A stretch of 35,498 nucleotides of DNA from UBA3700 sp963592135 (GCA_963592135.1 CAVAVP010000001.1:1-35498); one strand, 5' to 3'. Numbered from the stretch's first letter, positions 17,653 to 26,722 are shown. Numbers and translations: made by a program. The notes: generated by a model not told the origin, from the sequence alone.

Positions 17653-19296
17653 ATGAAAATAATAGATAACGCCAAACTCATTGAGATGTTTAAAGGCGGA
17701 TATAAGAATCTTAAAGCTAATAAGGCTTATGTTGATTCATTAAATGTTTTTCCAGTCCCAGATGGTGATACTGGTTCTAATATGACACTCACAATGGCTT
17801 CTGCAATAAAAGAGGTAGAAGCTGTCACTTCTGAAGATAAATCAGATATATTAACTGCATTTGCTCGTGGGGCATTAAGAGGCGCAAGAGGAAACTCTGG
17901 CGTTATTTTATCTCAAATAGTAAAAGGCTTCACAACAGTATTAAATGATGAAAAAACAATTAATACAAAGGCATTTGCTAAAGCCTTTTTAAATGCAAGA
18001 GAAGTTGCTTACAATGCTGTAACTAAACCAAAGGAAGGTACAGTTTTAACAGTTATAAGATTTATGGCTGAAAATGCACCAACAATTGCAAGTAAAACAA
18101 CATCTATTGAAACATTTTTCGATAACATAATAAAGAAAGGTGAAGAAATCCTTAAAAAGACTCCAGATATGCTTCCTGTATTAAAACAAGCAGGCGTTGT
18201 TGATGCAGGTGGTCGTGGTTTACTTTTTGTATTTGAAGGTTGGTTAAAAACTCTAAAAGGCGAAGAAATACCTGAGGAAGATACAAGTCAAACTTTTGAA
18301 GTTCCAGTTCCAACGCTTGATGCCTTTGGTACATCAAGAGATGATGCTAATGATTATGAAAATATTACTTTCCAATATTGTACAGAATATTTTGTAACAC
18401 ATTTAAAGAAACATGTAACTGAGGAAGATGTTGAAAAGTTAAGAGAAAAATTAATGACAATCGGTGATTGTGTTATAGCAATTGGCGATATAAACTTTAT
18501 AAAGGTTCATGTACATACAAATCAACCAAATAAAGCTTTGTATTGGGCTTTACAATTAGGAGAGTTAGATAAGGTTAAGATTGAAAATATGATGGAGCAA
18601 CATCGTCAAATAGTAGAAAAGAGAGAAGCAAACAAAAAAGCAGTTGGTATGATTTCTGTTTGTGCTGGTGATGGACTTGCTGCAATATTTAAAGATTTAA
18701 AGGTTGACGAAATAATTGAAGGTGGTCAAACAATGAATCCTTCAATTGAAGATATATCTAATGCTATTAATAAAGTTAATGCTGATTCTGTTATAATTCT
18801 TCCAAATAATGGAAATATTATTATGGCAGCTGAAAATGCAGCTCAATTAATTGAAAATAAAAAATGTTTTGTAATTCCAACAAAAGAGGCAGCTCAAGGA
18901 ATTAAGGCAGCATTTGCTTTTGATCCAAATGTATCCGCAGAAGAAAATGCAGTGGCAATGAAAGAAAGTTATGAAAAAACTAAGTGCGGCGAAGTTACAA
19001 CAGCTGTTAGAACAACATCACTTGATGGTTTTGATATTCAAGAAGGAGATATAATCGGTCTTGATGGAAAAGAAATTATTGCTAAGGCTGCAAATGTTGA
19101 TGATGTTGTAAAAGATGTTGTTAAAAAATTAGTAGATAAGTTTAGTGAAGTTATAACACTATATTACGGCGAAGGAGTTTCTAAAGAACAGGCAGAAGCA
19201 TTAGCTTCGGCTTTAGAAGATGAATACGAAGACTTTGATGTAATTACATATTATGGTGGTCAACCTCACTATCAATATTTAATTTCAGTAGAATAA
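17653..19296 (+). CDS. fakA: DAK2-domain fatty acid kinase-like protein (YloV/FakA)
   Basis: A 547-residue protein with an N-terminal DAK2 kinase domain: NVFPVPDGDTGSNM (about 31-44) carries the aspartates that bind metal and ATP, and GARGNSGVILSQI is the second conserved block. A middle region and a DegV-related C-terminal part (DDVVKD to HYQYLISVE) follow. In characterised Firmicutes, FakA phosphorylates FakB-bound fatty acids for phospholipid synthesis; a FakB partner is not in this window. TTAGGAGATT gives a good ribosome site. Probably co-transcribed with the Asp23 gene and recG. Confidence 0.9.
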   Translation: MKIIDNAKLIEMFKGGYKNLKANKAYVDSLNVFPVPDGDTGSNMTLTMASAIKEVEAVTSEDKSDILTAFARGALRGARGNSGVILSQIVKGFTTVLNDEKTINTKAFAKAFLNAREVAYNAVTKPKEGTVLTVIRFMAENAPTIASKTTSIETFFDNIIKKGEEILKKTPDMLPVLKQAGVVDAGGRGLLFVFEGWLKTLKGEEIPEEDTSQTFEVPVPTLDAFGTSRDDANDYENITFQYCTEYFVTHLKKHVTEEDVEKLREKLMTIGDCVIAIGDINFIKVHVHTNQPNKALYWALQLGELDKVKIENMMEQHRQIVEKREANKKAVGMISVCAGDGLAAIFKDLKVDEIIEGGQTMNPSIEDISNAINKVNADSVIILPNNGNIIMAAENAAQLIENKKCFVIPTKEAAQGIKAAFAFDPNVSAEENAVAMKESYEKTKCGEVTTAVRTTSLDGFDIQEGDIIGLDGKEIIAKAANVDDVVKDVVKKLVDKFSEVITLYYGEGVSKEQAEALASALEDEYEDFDVITYYGGQPHYQYLISVE

Positions 19297-19310
19297 TACA
19301 CAGGTAGAAA

Positions 19311-21296
19311 ATGCAATTAAAAGATATTAAAGGGGTCGGTTTAAAGACCCTTTTAAAATTAGAAAAACTAGGAATCAAATCTATAGACGATTTGGTTCGT
19401 TTTCTTCCTAAAAAATATTGGGACATGACAAAAGAAGCCGATTTAGACCAGGCCGAGCATGGAGACTTTGTTTTAATTAAAGGAAAGGTTTCAAAAAAAT
19501 ATAAAGTAGCAAGAATAAGACGTGGTTTTACCCTTTTTAAGTGTAACATCTTGTCTAATGATAAAAAAGTAACAATTGTATGGTATAACTTGCCATATGT
19601 TGGAAGTCAAATTGAGGAAGATAAAGAATATATATTTTGGGGGAAACTTTCAAAAAAAGATGGGTTAAATTTAAGCAATCCTAATTTTGAAAGTGTCGAC
19701 AGCAACAAGCGTTTACAAGGAATTGTTCCTATATATCCAACAAAAGGGGAAATAGGCCAGCAACAAATAAGAAATTATATTCAAGAAGCTTTTTATTGTG
19801 ATTTTAATTCTCCTGTTGATGTATATGCAGATTTATCTTTAAAAGAAGCTTTATATAAAATTCATTTTCCTACAGACATGGAAGACATGCGAATTGGGAA
19901 AAATAGATACAATTTAGAAGATCTAATTATCCAATATATAGCTTATAGAATAAATAAAGATGTATCTAGTGACAATAAAGTTAGAAAATATGGACAAAAT
20001 ATGTTAGTTATTGCTGATGATGTCAAATCTCTTCCTTATGAACTTACTGATTCTCAAAAAAAAGCCGTAAGAGAAATTTTACTTGATTTAAAGGGTGAAA
20101 AAAGAACAAATAGAATGCTGCTTGGTGATGTAGGCTCAGGAAAAACTATTGTTGCACTTTTGGCTTCAATGTATGTTATAAAAAATGGATATCAAGTAGC
20201 AATTATGGTCCCAACTGAAATCCTTGCCAAACAACATTTTAAAACAGCCACAACACTTTTTGGACAAAAAATAAATATTGCACTTTTAACTAGTTCAACA
20301 ATAGCTTCAGATAGAAAAAAGATACTTCAAGATTTAAAAGATGGGGAAATAAACTTAATTATTGGAACTCACTCTGTTTTAAATGATAAAGTTGAGTTTA
20401 AAAATCTATCTTTTATAATTATTGATGAATTACATAGATTCGGAGTAAAACAAAAAGGAACACTTGAGGAAAAGACAAAAGTTTGTGATGTTTTATCTAT
20501 GTCCGCAACTCCAATTCCAAGAGCAATAGCACTTACGATTTATGGAGATTTATCTATATCTACATTAAAACAAAGGCAAGGTGCTTCTAATGTATCAACA
20601 TTTATTATGGGAGATGAAAAATTAGATGGCTTATATGGCTTTATAAAAGAAAGAGTTCAATGTGGCGAGCAAGCGTATATAGTTTGTCCACTTGTTGTAG
20701 ATAGTGAGGGAATAGAAGTATTTTCCGCAAAAGAATTATATAAGGAAGTTATTAAGAAAGAGTTGTCTGAAATAAATGTAGGACTTATATACGGCACGAT
20801 GAAAGATAAAGATAAAAATGCCGTAATGCAAGCCTTCTATAATAGGGAAATTGATGTGTTAATCGCAACATCTGTTATAGAGGTAGGAATAGATTCTCAA
20901 TATGCGTCAATTATGGCCGTTTTAAACGCGGATAGATTTGGACTTGCAACATTGCATCAATTAAGAGGAAGAGTAGGTAGAAAATCCGGTTTAAAGAGTT
21001 ATTGCTTTTTACATACTTCTAAATCTCAAGAAAATGAAAGACTAAAAGCTTTAAAGGAAAATAAAGATGGAGATGCTATCGCAGAATTTGATGCATCAAT
21101 TAGAGGCTATGGAGATTTCTTGGGCACAAGACAAAGTGGTGGTTCATTTAAAGGTGATGCTATTATAACTAAAAAGGTTATTGAGCAAAGTAAAGAAATA
21201 GCGGATAAACTACTTGCAAGTAAAGATTTTGACCTTTCTATGCTTGTAAATATTGATGAATATTTAGAGAAATTACAACAAATAAGTTTAAATTAG
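19311..21296 (+). CDS. recG: ATP-dependent DNA helicase RecG
   Basis: A 661-residue branch-migrating helicase acting on stalled forks and D-loops. It has an N-terminal wedge/OB region, then Walker A LGDVGSGKT, LSMSATPIPR, the helicase motif VIEVGID, HQLRGRVGR, and the C-terminal TRAP-like GYGDFLGTRQSG. Motif II reads DELHRFG where most RecG have DEQHRFG; the change of Gln to Leu is worth noting, though the catalytic Asp-Glu remains. It starts 14 bp after fakA with a weak AGG ribosome site, and ends 15 bp before uvrC. Confidence 0.96.
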   Translation: MQLKDIKGVGLKTLLKLEKLGIKSIDDLVRFLPKKYWDMTKEADLDQAEHGDFVLIKGKVSKKYKVARIRRGFTLFKCNILSNDKKVTIVWYNLPYVGSQIEEDKEYIFWGKLSKKDGLNLSNPNFESVDSNKRLQGIVPIYPTKGEIGQQQIRNYIQEAFYCDFNSPVDVYADLSLKEALYKIHFPTDMEDMRIGKNRYNLEDLIIQYIAYRINKDVSSDNKVRKYGQNMLVIADDVKSLPYELTDSQKKAVREILLDLKGEKRTNRMLLGDVGSGKTIVALLASMYVIKNGYQVAIMVPTEILAKQHFKTATTLFGQKINIALLTSSTIASDRKKILQDLKDGEINLIIGTHSVLNDKVEFKNLSFIIIDELHRFGVKQKGTLEEKTKVCDVLSMSATPIPRAIALTIYGDLSISTLKQRQGASNVSTFIMGDEKLDGLYGFIKERVQCGEQAYIVCPLVVDSEGIEVFSAKELYKEVIKKELSEINVGLIYGTMKDKDKNAVMQAFYNREIDVLIATSVIEVGIDSQYASIMAVLNADRFGLATLHQLRGRVGRKSGLKSYCFLHTSKSQENERLKALKENKDGDAIAEFDASIRGYGDFLGTRQSGGSFKGDAIITKKVIEQSKEIADKLLASKDFDLSMLVNIDEYLEKLQQISLN

Positions 21297-21299
21297 AGT

Positions 21300-21305
21300 T
21301 ATACT
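21300..21305 (+). promoter_or_regulatory. -10 element before uvrC, leaderless type
   Basis: TATACT lies between the recG stop (21294-21296) and the uvrC ATG (21312), exactly 6 nt before the ATG, so a transcript starting at the normal distance would begin on the start codon. No good -35 is visible (a TTACAA is too far upstream), so this is supported mainly by the match to the other leaderless starts and the lack of a Shine-Dalgarno. Confidence 0.4.
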
Positions 21306-21311
21306 AAAAAT

Positions 21312-23138
21312 ATGAATTTAATTGAACAGAGATTAAAAGATCTACCGCAAAATCCAGGTGTATATATAATGAAGTCTCAAACGGGGCAAATTTTATATAT
21401 AGGCAAGGCACGAAATTTATTTAATAGAGTTCATCAATATTTTGGGAATAATTCAAATAGAAGTGAAAAGGTTTTAAAATTAGTTTCAAAAGTTTATGAT
21501 TTTGAATACATAATTACAAACAATGAAATAGAAGCCTTAGTTTTAGAAAATAATCTAATAAAGAAGCATAAACCGCCTTATAACATTTTGCTTAAGGACG
21601 ATAAAAATTATCCATTTATAAAGATAAATACAAAGAAAGATTTCCCAACAATAGAGGTGGTAAGAAAATTAAAAAATGATGGTTCAAAATATTTTGGCCC
21701 ATACATGATAGGAGTTTCTTCAAAAGAAATTCTAGATTTAATTTATTCTGCGTTTCCAATTCGTACATGTTCTTTGGATATGAATCATGTGCCATCATCT
21801 CATAGACCATGCTTAAATTACCACATAAAGAGATGCTTGGCTCCTTGTGTTAACAAGGTGTCAAAAGAGGATTATCAAAATATAATAAATCAGGTTGTAG
21901 ATTTTTTAAGTGGTAATGACAAATCTATCTCAAAAATATTAAAAGAAAAAATGAATAATTGCGCTGAAAATGAAGATTTTGAGATGGCCCTTTTTTATAA
22001 GAAAAAATTAGAAACCTTAGATAAATTAATAAGAAAACAAGTAACAGCATTAATAAAAGACTTAGATATGGATATTTTTGCAATTGCTTCAAATGGTTTA
22101 AATACTGTAGCAGCAGTTTTATTTGTAAGAGGTGGTAAACTTTTAGGATCAGATAAACAAATTGTGTCCGACATGAGTTTGAGTGATGATATAGCATTAT
22201 CCAATTTTATTGTTAGTTTTTATGATAATGTAAACTATATTCCACAAGAGATAGTTACATCTATACAAATAGATTCTTTAAATACAGTTGAAGAATACTT
22301 AACAGAGAAAAAAGGAAAGAAAGTTTCAATTGTGGTTCCTCAACAGGGTGTTAGACACCAATTATCTGTAATTGCTCAAAATAATGCTTTAGATTATCTT
22401 GAAAAATCTTTAACTATTCAGGAAAGAAAAGACAATATGACAGTAGGTGGTGTAATTCAACTTCAGGAATTTTTACATTTAAAAAATATGCCAATTAGAA
22501 TGGAATGTTATGATATATCCCACGTTCAAGGAACAGATAAAGTAGCTTCTATGGTTGTGACTATAAATGGAGATGCGTATAAATCTCACTATAGAAAATT
22601 TAAAATAAAAACAGTTGAAGGTAATAACGATTTTGCGTCCCTAGCGGAGACTTTAAAAAGACGTTTAACAAGGCTTAAAGATGAAAAAGAAACTGATGAA
22701 AGTTTTTCATCTAAGCCAGATCTGCTTGTAATTGATGGCGGTAAGGGGCAACTTAGTTCCGTTGTAGAAATAATGGAAGAAATGAATATAAATGATATAG
22801 AAGTTATATCCCTTGCTAAAAGAGAAGAAGAAGTATTTGTTCCATATAAAAGTGAACCATATGTGTTACCAAAACATAGCTATGCTTTAAAACTTTTACA
22901 AAGAATAAGAGATGAAGCACATAGATTTGCGATTACTTTCCATAGAGAACAAAGAGGGAGACGACAAACTCACTCTCAAATTAAAGACATTAAGGGCGTT
23001 GGTGAGAAGCGTTATAGGATTTTATTTGATAAGTTTAAAACTGTTGAAAATATGAAAAATGCAACATTAAGTGAACTTCAAAGCATAGAGGGAATAGATA
23101 ATAAAACCGCTGAAAGTATCTATACATACTTTCATTGA
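21312..23138 (+). CDS. uvrC: Excinuclease ABC subunit C
   Basis: A 608-residue nuclease that makes both incisions in nucleotide excision repair. An N-terminal GIY-YIG domain (GVYIMKSQTGQILYIGKARN) cuts 3' of the lesion; a UVR coiled coil (DFEMALFYKKKLETL) binds UvrB; the RNase H-like domain with CYDISHVQGT and LVIDGGKGQLS cuts 5'; tandem HhH motifs end the protein. No Shine-Dalgarno precedes the ATG. The TGA stop lies inside the -35 box of the next gene. Confidence 0.97.
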   Translation: MNLIEQRLKDLPQNPGVYIMKSQTGQILYIGKARNLFNRVHQYFGNNSNRSEKVLKLVSKVYDFEYIITNNEIEALVLENNLIKKHKPPYNILLKDDKNYPFIKINTKKDFPTIEVVRKLKNDGSKYFGPYMIGVSSKEILDLIYSAFPIRTCSLDMNHVPSSHRPCLNYHIKRCLAPCVNKVSKEDYQNIINQVVDFLSGNDKSISKILKEKMNNCAENEDFEMALFYKKKLETLDKLIRKQVTALIKDLDMDIFAIASNGLNTVAAVLFVRGGKLLGSDKQIVSDMSLSDDIALSNFIVSFYDNVNYIPQEIVTSIQIDSLNTVEEYLTEKKGKKVSIVVPQQGVRHQLSVIAQNNALDYLEKSLTIQERKDNMTVGGVIQLQEFLHLKNMPIRMECYDISHVQGTDKVASMVVTINGDAYKSHYRKFKIKTVEGNNDFASLAETLKRRLTRLKDEKETDESFSSKPDLLVIDGGKGQLSSVVEIMEEMNINDIEVISLAKREEEVFVPYKSEPYVLPKHSYALKLLQRIRDEAHRFAITFHREQRGRRQTHSQIKDIKGVGEKRYRILFDKFKTVENMKNATLSELQSIEGIDNKTAESIYTYFH

Positions 23139-23163
23139 CAATAAATATTTTAATAATTATTAT
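23135..23163 (+). promoter_or_regulatory. Promoter of HAD gene and hprK, leaderless type
   Basis: A perfect TTGACA (23135-23140), a 17-bp spacer, and TATTAT (23158-23163). The -35 box overlaps the uvrC stop codon. The ATG at 23173 is 9 nt after the -10 box, so the predicted leader is about 3 nt, without a Shine-Dalgarno. Confidence 0.7.
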
Positions 23164-23172
23164 TATTGTGTT

Positions 23173-24006
23173 ATGAAATACGAGGCAATTTTTTCAGACT
23201 ATGATGGAACCTTAATTGGTGATGATTATATAGTATCTAAAGAAAATAAGGATGCTATTCAAAAGTATGTGAAAAATGGCGGCAAATTCTTTATGTCAAC
23301 AGGTAGAATTTTAAAATCCATTTATCCTCATATTATGGAACTTGATGTGGATACTGACATTGCAATTGTGTCTCAAGGTGCTGAAATTTATGATTTAAAA
23401 AATAAGAAAATGTTGAAACAAACTTTAGTTCAATTAGCACAATTAAAAAAGATTAATGATTTTATAGTTTCACAATTAAATTTTGATGATAAACTTACAC
23501 CTTTTATGTATATAGATGACGAAATTTATTTTATGGATAGAAATGAAGAATCTATAAAAATGTTTTGTGATATTTTAAAAGTTGATGTGCATATAATAAA
23601 AACCGATTTATACGATTTTGCTTTAAAAGTAAATGCCTTACCTTCTAAGGTCCTTGTAATTGTAGATCCAAAATATAGAGATGCATTTATAGAAAATGGG
23701 AACAAGCTATTAGGAGAAGAGGTTGTATTTTGTGCATCACGAGATTTTTTAATAGAAATAATGCCTAAAGGTATAAATAAAGGTGAAGCAGTTAAATATG
23801 TTTGTGAAAAATATGATATAATGCTTAGTGATGTTATTTGTATAGGTGATTCGGATAATGACTTATCTATGATAGAAATAGCAGGTTTAGGTGTGGCTAC
23901 AGGCAATGCTTATGATTCAGTGAAAAAGAAAGCAAAGTATATATCTACATCTTGCGAAAATTCAGCACTTGCTGATGTAATAAATAAATTTTGTTTAGAG
24001 GAATAA
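23173..24006 (+). CDS. Cof-type HAD-IIB phosphatase
   Basis: A 277-residue haloacid dehalogenase-like hydrolase. Motif I is SDYDGTLIGDD (nucleophile Asp at 9 or 10), motif II lies in MSTGR, the Lys of motif III is in PKGINKGEA, and motif IV is GDSDNDLSM. The type IIB cap domain occupies the middle third. It should remove phosphate from small sugar or nucleotide phosphates; the substrate cannot be read from the sequence. It begins just after its own promoter and is followed 1 nt later by hprK. Confidence 0.88.
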   Translation: MKYEAIFSDYDGTLIGDDYIVSKENKDAIQKYVKNGGKFFMSTGRILKSIYPHIMELDVDTDIAIVSQGAEIYDLKNKKMLKQTLVQLAQLKKINDFIVSQLNFDDKLTPFMYIDDEIYFMDRNEESIKMFCDILKVDVHIIKTDLYDFALKVNALPSKVLVIVDPKYRDAFIENGNKLLGEEVVFCASRDFLIEIMPKGINKGEAVKYVCEKYDIMLSDVICIGDSDNDLSMIEIAGLGVATGNAYDSVKKKAKYISTSCENSALADVINKFCLEE

Positions 24007-24007
24007 A

Positions 24008-24943
24008 ATGTTAAATTTTGAAGATTTAGACCCAGTTAAAGTAAAGGTAAAGGAGTTTTGCGAAAAGTGTAATGTCACACTTATTCAAGAAGGTTCTCAA
24101 GATGAGGTTTCTTTTAACTCAGTTTTAATTAATAGACCAGGTTTGTTTTTAGCCGGATTTAAAGATTATTTTGGTTATAATAGAATTCAATTAATTGGTA
24201 ATGCTGAACATTATTATTTATTAACACTTGATGAAGAAAGAAGAAAAGAAGCAGTTTATTCTTTTTTCTCTCAACCAATTCCTTGTGTTGTATACTCAAG
24301 AGGAATATTACCAACAGAGTTAGAGTTAGAGGCTGCAAAACATTATGGTGTAGCCTTGTTTGGTGGCGATAGAACAACCACATATCTTTCAAATAATATA
24401 GCAAACTATTTAGAGGAAATTTTAGCTCCTATGACAACAATTCACGGAACGCTTATGGATGTTGCGGGTGTTGGAGTTTTAATTACTGGAGTTTCGGGTT
24501 TAGGTAAATCTGAAGCTGCGCTTGAACTTATACAAAGGGGCCATAGAATGATTTCCGATGATATTGTTATAGTTAAGAGAATATCTGATATGGTAGTTGG
24601 TTCTGCTCCAGAGAAAACTAAATTTTTAATGGAAGTTAGAGGATTAGGTATTATTGATGTAGCTGCTATGTACGGAACAGGTTCAGTTTTAAATGAAGAA
24701 GAAATAATGCTTATTGCAAACTTACAAAGTTGTGATAATATATTAGATTGTGATAGGTTAGGTAGCAAGATAGAATATCAAACAATATTAGATCTTAATA
24801 TACCTAAATATGATATTCCAGTTTTAGCGGGTAGAAGTATTGCAAACTTAATTGAGGTCGCTGTTAAAAACTTCCGCCTAAAAAATATGGGACAAGATGC
24901 TTTTAAAACATTGATGGATAGGTCAGGATTGAAAAATGAATAA
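24008..24943 (+). CDS. hprK: HPr kinase/phosphorylase
   Basis: A 311-residue enzyme that phosphorylates and dephosphorylates a regulatory serine in HPr in response to metabolites. The P-loop is GVSGLGKS (161-168), with ELIQRGHRMISDD just behind it and the signature EVRGLGIID in the C-terminal domain. GAGG at the end of the HAD gene is its ribosome site. It overlaps the small acidic ORF by 8 nt. The HPr-like gene about 1.5 kb away is an obvious candidate substrate because it keeps the serine. Confidence 0.96.
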   Translation: MLNFEDLDPVKVKVKEFCEKCNVTLIQEGSQDEVSFNSVLINRPGLFLAGFKDYFGYNRIQLIGNAEHYYLLTLDEERRKEAVYSFFSQPIPCVVYSRGILPTELELEAAKHYGVALFGGDRTTTYLSNNIANYLEEILAPMTTIHGTLMDVAGVGVLITGVSGLGKSEAALELIQRGHRMISDDIVIVKRISDMVVGSAPEKTKFLMEVRGLGIIDVAAMYGTGSVLNEEEIMLIANLQSCDNILDCDRLGSKIEYQTILDLNIPKYDIPVLAGRSIANLIEVAVKNFRLKNMGQDAFKTLMDRSGLKNE

Positions 24944-25118
24944 TTGGGAATTAATGAAATTAGCAGAAAAATATGATGAAGATGTTGAAGCAATTTTAGA
25001 AGAAGAACAAGGCGTTGATGAAGCTATTCGTAAAACTGAAACTCCAGCAGAAAAATTTAAGAGAGAATATAAAGAATTTTATACAGATATAAAATTGTCT
25101 ATAAAAGAGGATTGGTAA
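24936..25118 (+). CDS. Small acidic protein of unknown function
   Basis: A 60-residue ORF starting inside the end of hprK (8-nt overlap) and ending 1 nt before the next gene, in the same direction. The composition is strongly charged and acidic (for example EAILEEEQGVDE), probably all helix, with no cysteine, signal or membrane segment. AGGA lies about 7 nt upstream. Position in a tight operon and the good ribosome site support a real gene; I do not recognise a family. Confidence 0.6.
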   Translation: MNNWELMKLAEKYDEDVEAILEEEQGVDEAIRKTETPAEKFKREYKEFYTDIKLSIKEDW

Positions 25119-25119
25119 T

Positions 25120-25953
25120 ATGATTCAAACAGCAATGGATTTTCCATGGTATGCAATTCAATTAACATTAGGTTTATCTTTACTTACATGTTTAGTAGTA
25201 TTTATATGTAAATTTCATAACAATAGAGCAGTAGCTGAAAAAGTTTGTTTCTATCTTTCGTGGATTGTTTTGATATACAAAGGATTCCATTATTACATTT
25301 ATTGTGCTGTTTTAAATCATGATTGGTTACAACAAATACCAGCAGAAATTTCACAATTAACTTATTTTATATGTCCAATAGCTTATTTATCTCAAAATAA
25401 ATATTTAAGAGATGGAGGAGCTTTTTTAGGTATATTTGCAGGCTTTGTTCAACTTGTAGCTTCGATGGCTGCGCCATATACATTTGTTAAGACGGGATTA
25501 AACTTTGTTAACTTCACTGAATCTACAATAATGCACTTTACAGTGCTTTCAATTGGTTTAATACAAATTACATGTATTTTTAAGATGAAATGGTCAAGAC
25601 TTTGGTCAACATACGGAGTTTTGTTATTTGTTATTTTATGGGGTGTTTTAGCATCATTCACGTGGAGATATGGAACCGATGCCGGATATCCAGATGCTCC
25701 TGCTAATATAGGCTTTGTTCAAAGATGTGTTCTTCCAGAGCAATTAACTACACCATGGATGCTTGAAGGTCATAACTTTATTTTAGTATACTTGGCAATA
25801 TTCTTTGTTTATACAGCATTAGTTTATGGTATAAGCTATCTTGCTTTTAAAAATAACAAACAGGAACAGGAAAAGTCATTATATGGTTTAGGTTGGAGAG
25901 AATATAGAAAATTTATTAAATCTAAATCTTTAGGTAGTGAAGTAAAAAAATAA
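25120..25953 (+). CDS. Polytopic membrane protein, possibly YwaF/TIGR02206-like
   Basis: A 277-residue protein with about seven hydrophobic segments (roughly 12-32, 41-62, 75-92, 98-118, 137-155, 163-183 and 222-245) and a charged cytoplasmic tail. The block PAEISQLTYFICPIAYLS, then a Gly/Phe-rich helix and IMHFTVL, resembles the layout of the YwaF/TIGR02206 integral membrane family, but the match is loose and the function of that family is unknown. AGAGG precedes the ATG. Last gene of the hprK group. Its final codons double as the U-tract of the convergent minus-strand terminator. Confidence 0.7.
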   Translation: MIQTAMDFPWYAIQLTLGLSLLTCLVVFICKFHNNRAVAEKVCFYLSWIVLIYKGFHYYIYCAVLNHDWLQQIPAEISQLTYFICPIAYLSQNKYLRDGGAFLGIFAGFVQLVASMAAPYTFVKTGLNFVNFTESTIMHFTVLSIGLIQITCIFKMKWSRLWSTYGVLLFVILWGVLASFTWRYGTDAGYPDAPANIGFVQRCVLPEQLTTPWMLEGHNFILVYLAIFFVYTALVYGISYLAFKNNKQEQEKSLYGLGWREYRKFIKSKSLGSEVKK

Positions 25954-25972
25954 AGAAGTTTTTCAACTTCTT
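25943..25972 (-). terminator. Intrinsic terminator of the HPr-like/DUF4364 operon
   Basis: Read on the minus strand, AAGAAGTT, a GAAA tetraloop and AACTTCTT (25972-25953) form an eight-pair stem, followed by TATTTTTTTA. It begins at the DUF4364 stop codon and overlaps the last codons of the convergent membrane-protein gene. On the plus strand there is no T-run after the stem, so it should act mainly one way. Confidence 0.8.
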
Positions 25973-26492
25973 AATCCATAATTAAACTATCATATATTCC
26001 TTCGTATATAATTGGTGCTTTAGTGGACCAATTTTTATAAATCCATTTTGCTTTATTTCTATCAGGAATGATTAATTTTAAATCCATTAGAGTGAACTCT
26101 GCACTTTCTATTTTTAAAATAACAGAATATGTGCCATCCGCATTTTTAAAATAATCTGACAAATATTCTTGTTTTCTACCAAGCTTTGTTCTGTTTTCTT
26201 TAATATAAGCGGCAGCTTTTTCTCTGGCACTTGTAGGTATTCTAGTATAAAAAGCAGCTAACCCCTCTTTGCTATTTGAGGAAATAGTGTATCTAGCTGT
26301 GTTGTTCTTTGTTGCCATATTTACTATTTGCCCAGATGAAATTAAGTCTGTTAGTGCCGCACGACATTCAAAAGGATTGATAAGGTCAGTGGCGCTCATC
26401 ATTTCTTCTATAACATCAGATTTAACAGGGAAACCCATTTGATCTAATGAGTAAAGTATTAGTAATTTATTTGTATTACTATCAAAGTTCAT
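25971..26492 (-). CDS. DUF4364 family winged-helix-like protein
   Basis: A 173-residue protein matching the clostridial DUF4364 family: NKLLILYSLDQMGFPV at the start, a winged-helix-like middle (AALTDLISSGQIVNM, then RYTISSNSKEGLAAF) and a C-terminal beta part. The DNA-binding-like N-terminal half suggests a transcription regulator, which is inference; no member has a settled function that I know of. Its ATG overlaps the stop of the upstream HPr-like gene by 1 nt, so the two are translated together. Confidence 0.85.
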   Translation of the reverse strand: MNFDSNTNKLLILYSLDQMGFPVKSDVIEEMMSATDLINPFECRAALTDLISSGQIVNMATKNNTARYTISSNSKEGLAAFYTRIPTSAREKAAAYIKENRTKLGRKQEYLSDYFKNADGTYSVILKIESAEFTLMDLKLIIPDRNKAKWIYKNWSTKAPIIYEGIYDSLIMD

Positions 26493-26722
26493 TATTTAAT
26501 AATATAAGGTTTGATTTCTTCGATTAATTGATCACAATCTGTTGAATATATTTCTAAAATGACTGGCTTATTTAAATCTAAAGAAAATATTCCAAGTAAT
26601 GACTTAGCATCAACAACATATTTTCCAGATCTTAAATCCATTTCATAATCATATTTAGATACAGTACTTACAAAATTTTTTACACTATCTGTGGTATTTA
26701 ATAAAATAACTATTGATTTCAT
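26492..26722 (-). CDS. HPr-like protein lacking the phosphocarrier histidine
   Basis: A 76-residue protein of the HPr fold. KYDYEMDLRSGKYVVDAKS then LLGIFSLDL aligns with HPr KYDADVNL...KSIMGVMSLGI, placing Ser41 at the position of the regulatory Ser46. The active-site segment that carries His15 in HPr is replaced by LLNTTDSVKNF, and the whole protein has no histidine, so it cannot pass phosphate in the PTS. It is best seen as a Crh-like regulatory HPr relative; similar short proteins are common in Clostridia. AAGGAG lies 8 nt before the ATG. Co-transcribed with DUF4364. Confidence 0.82.
   Translation of the reverse strand: MKSIVILLNTTDSVKNFVSTVSKYDYEMDLRSGKYVVDAKSLLGIFSLDLNKPVILEIYSTDCDQLIEEIKPYIIK

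Noticed and set aside
24936..25118. Treating the acidic 60-residue ORF as chance
   Set aside because: The idea of chance was set aside because the ORF fits exactly between two genes with overlap and 1-nt spacing and has a ribosome site.
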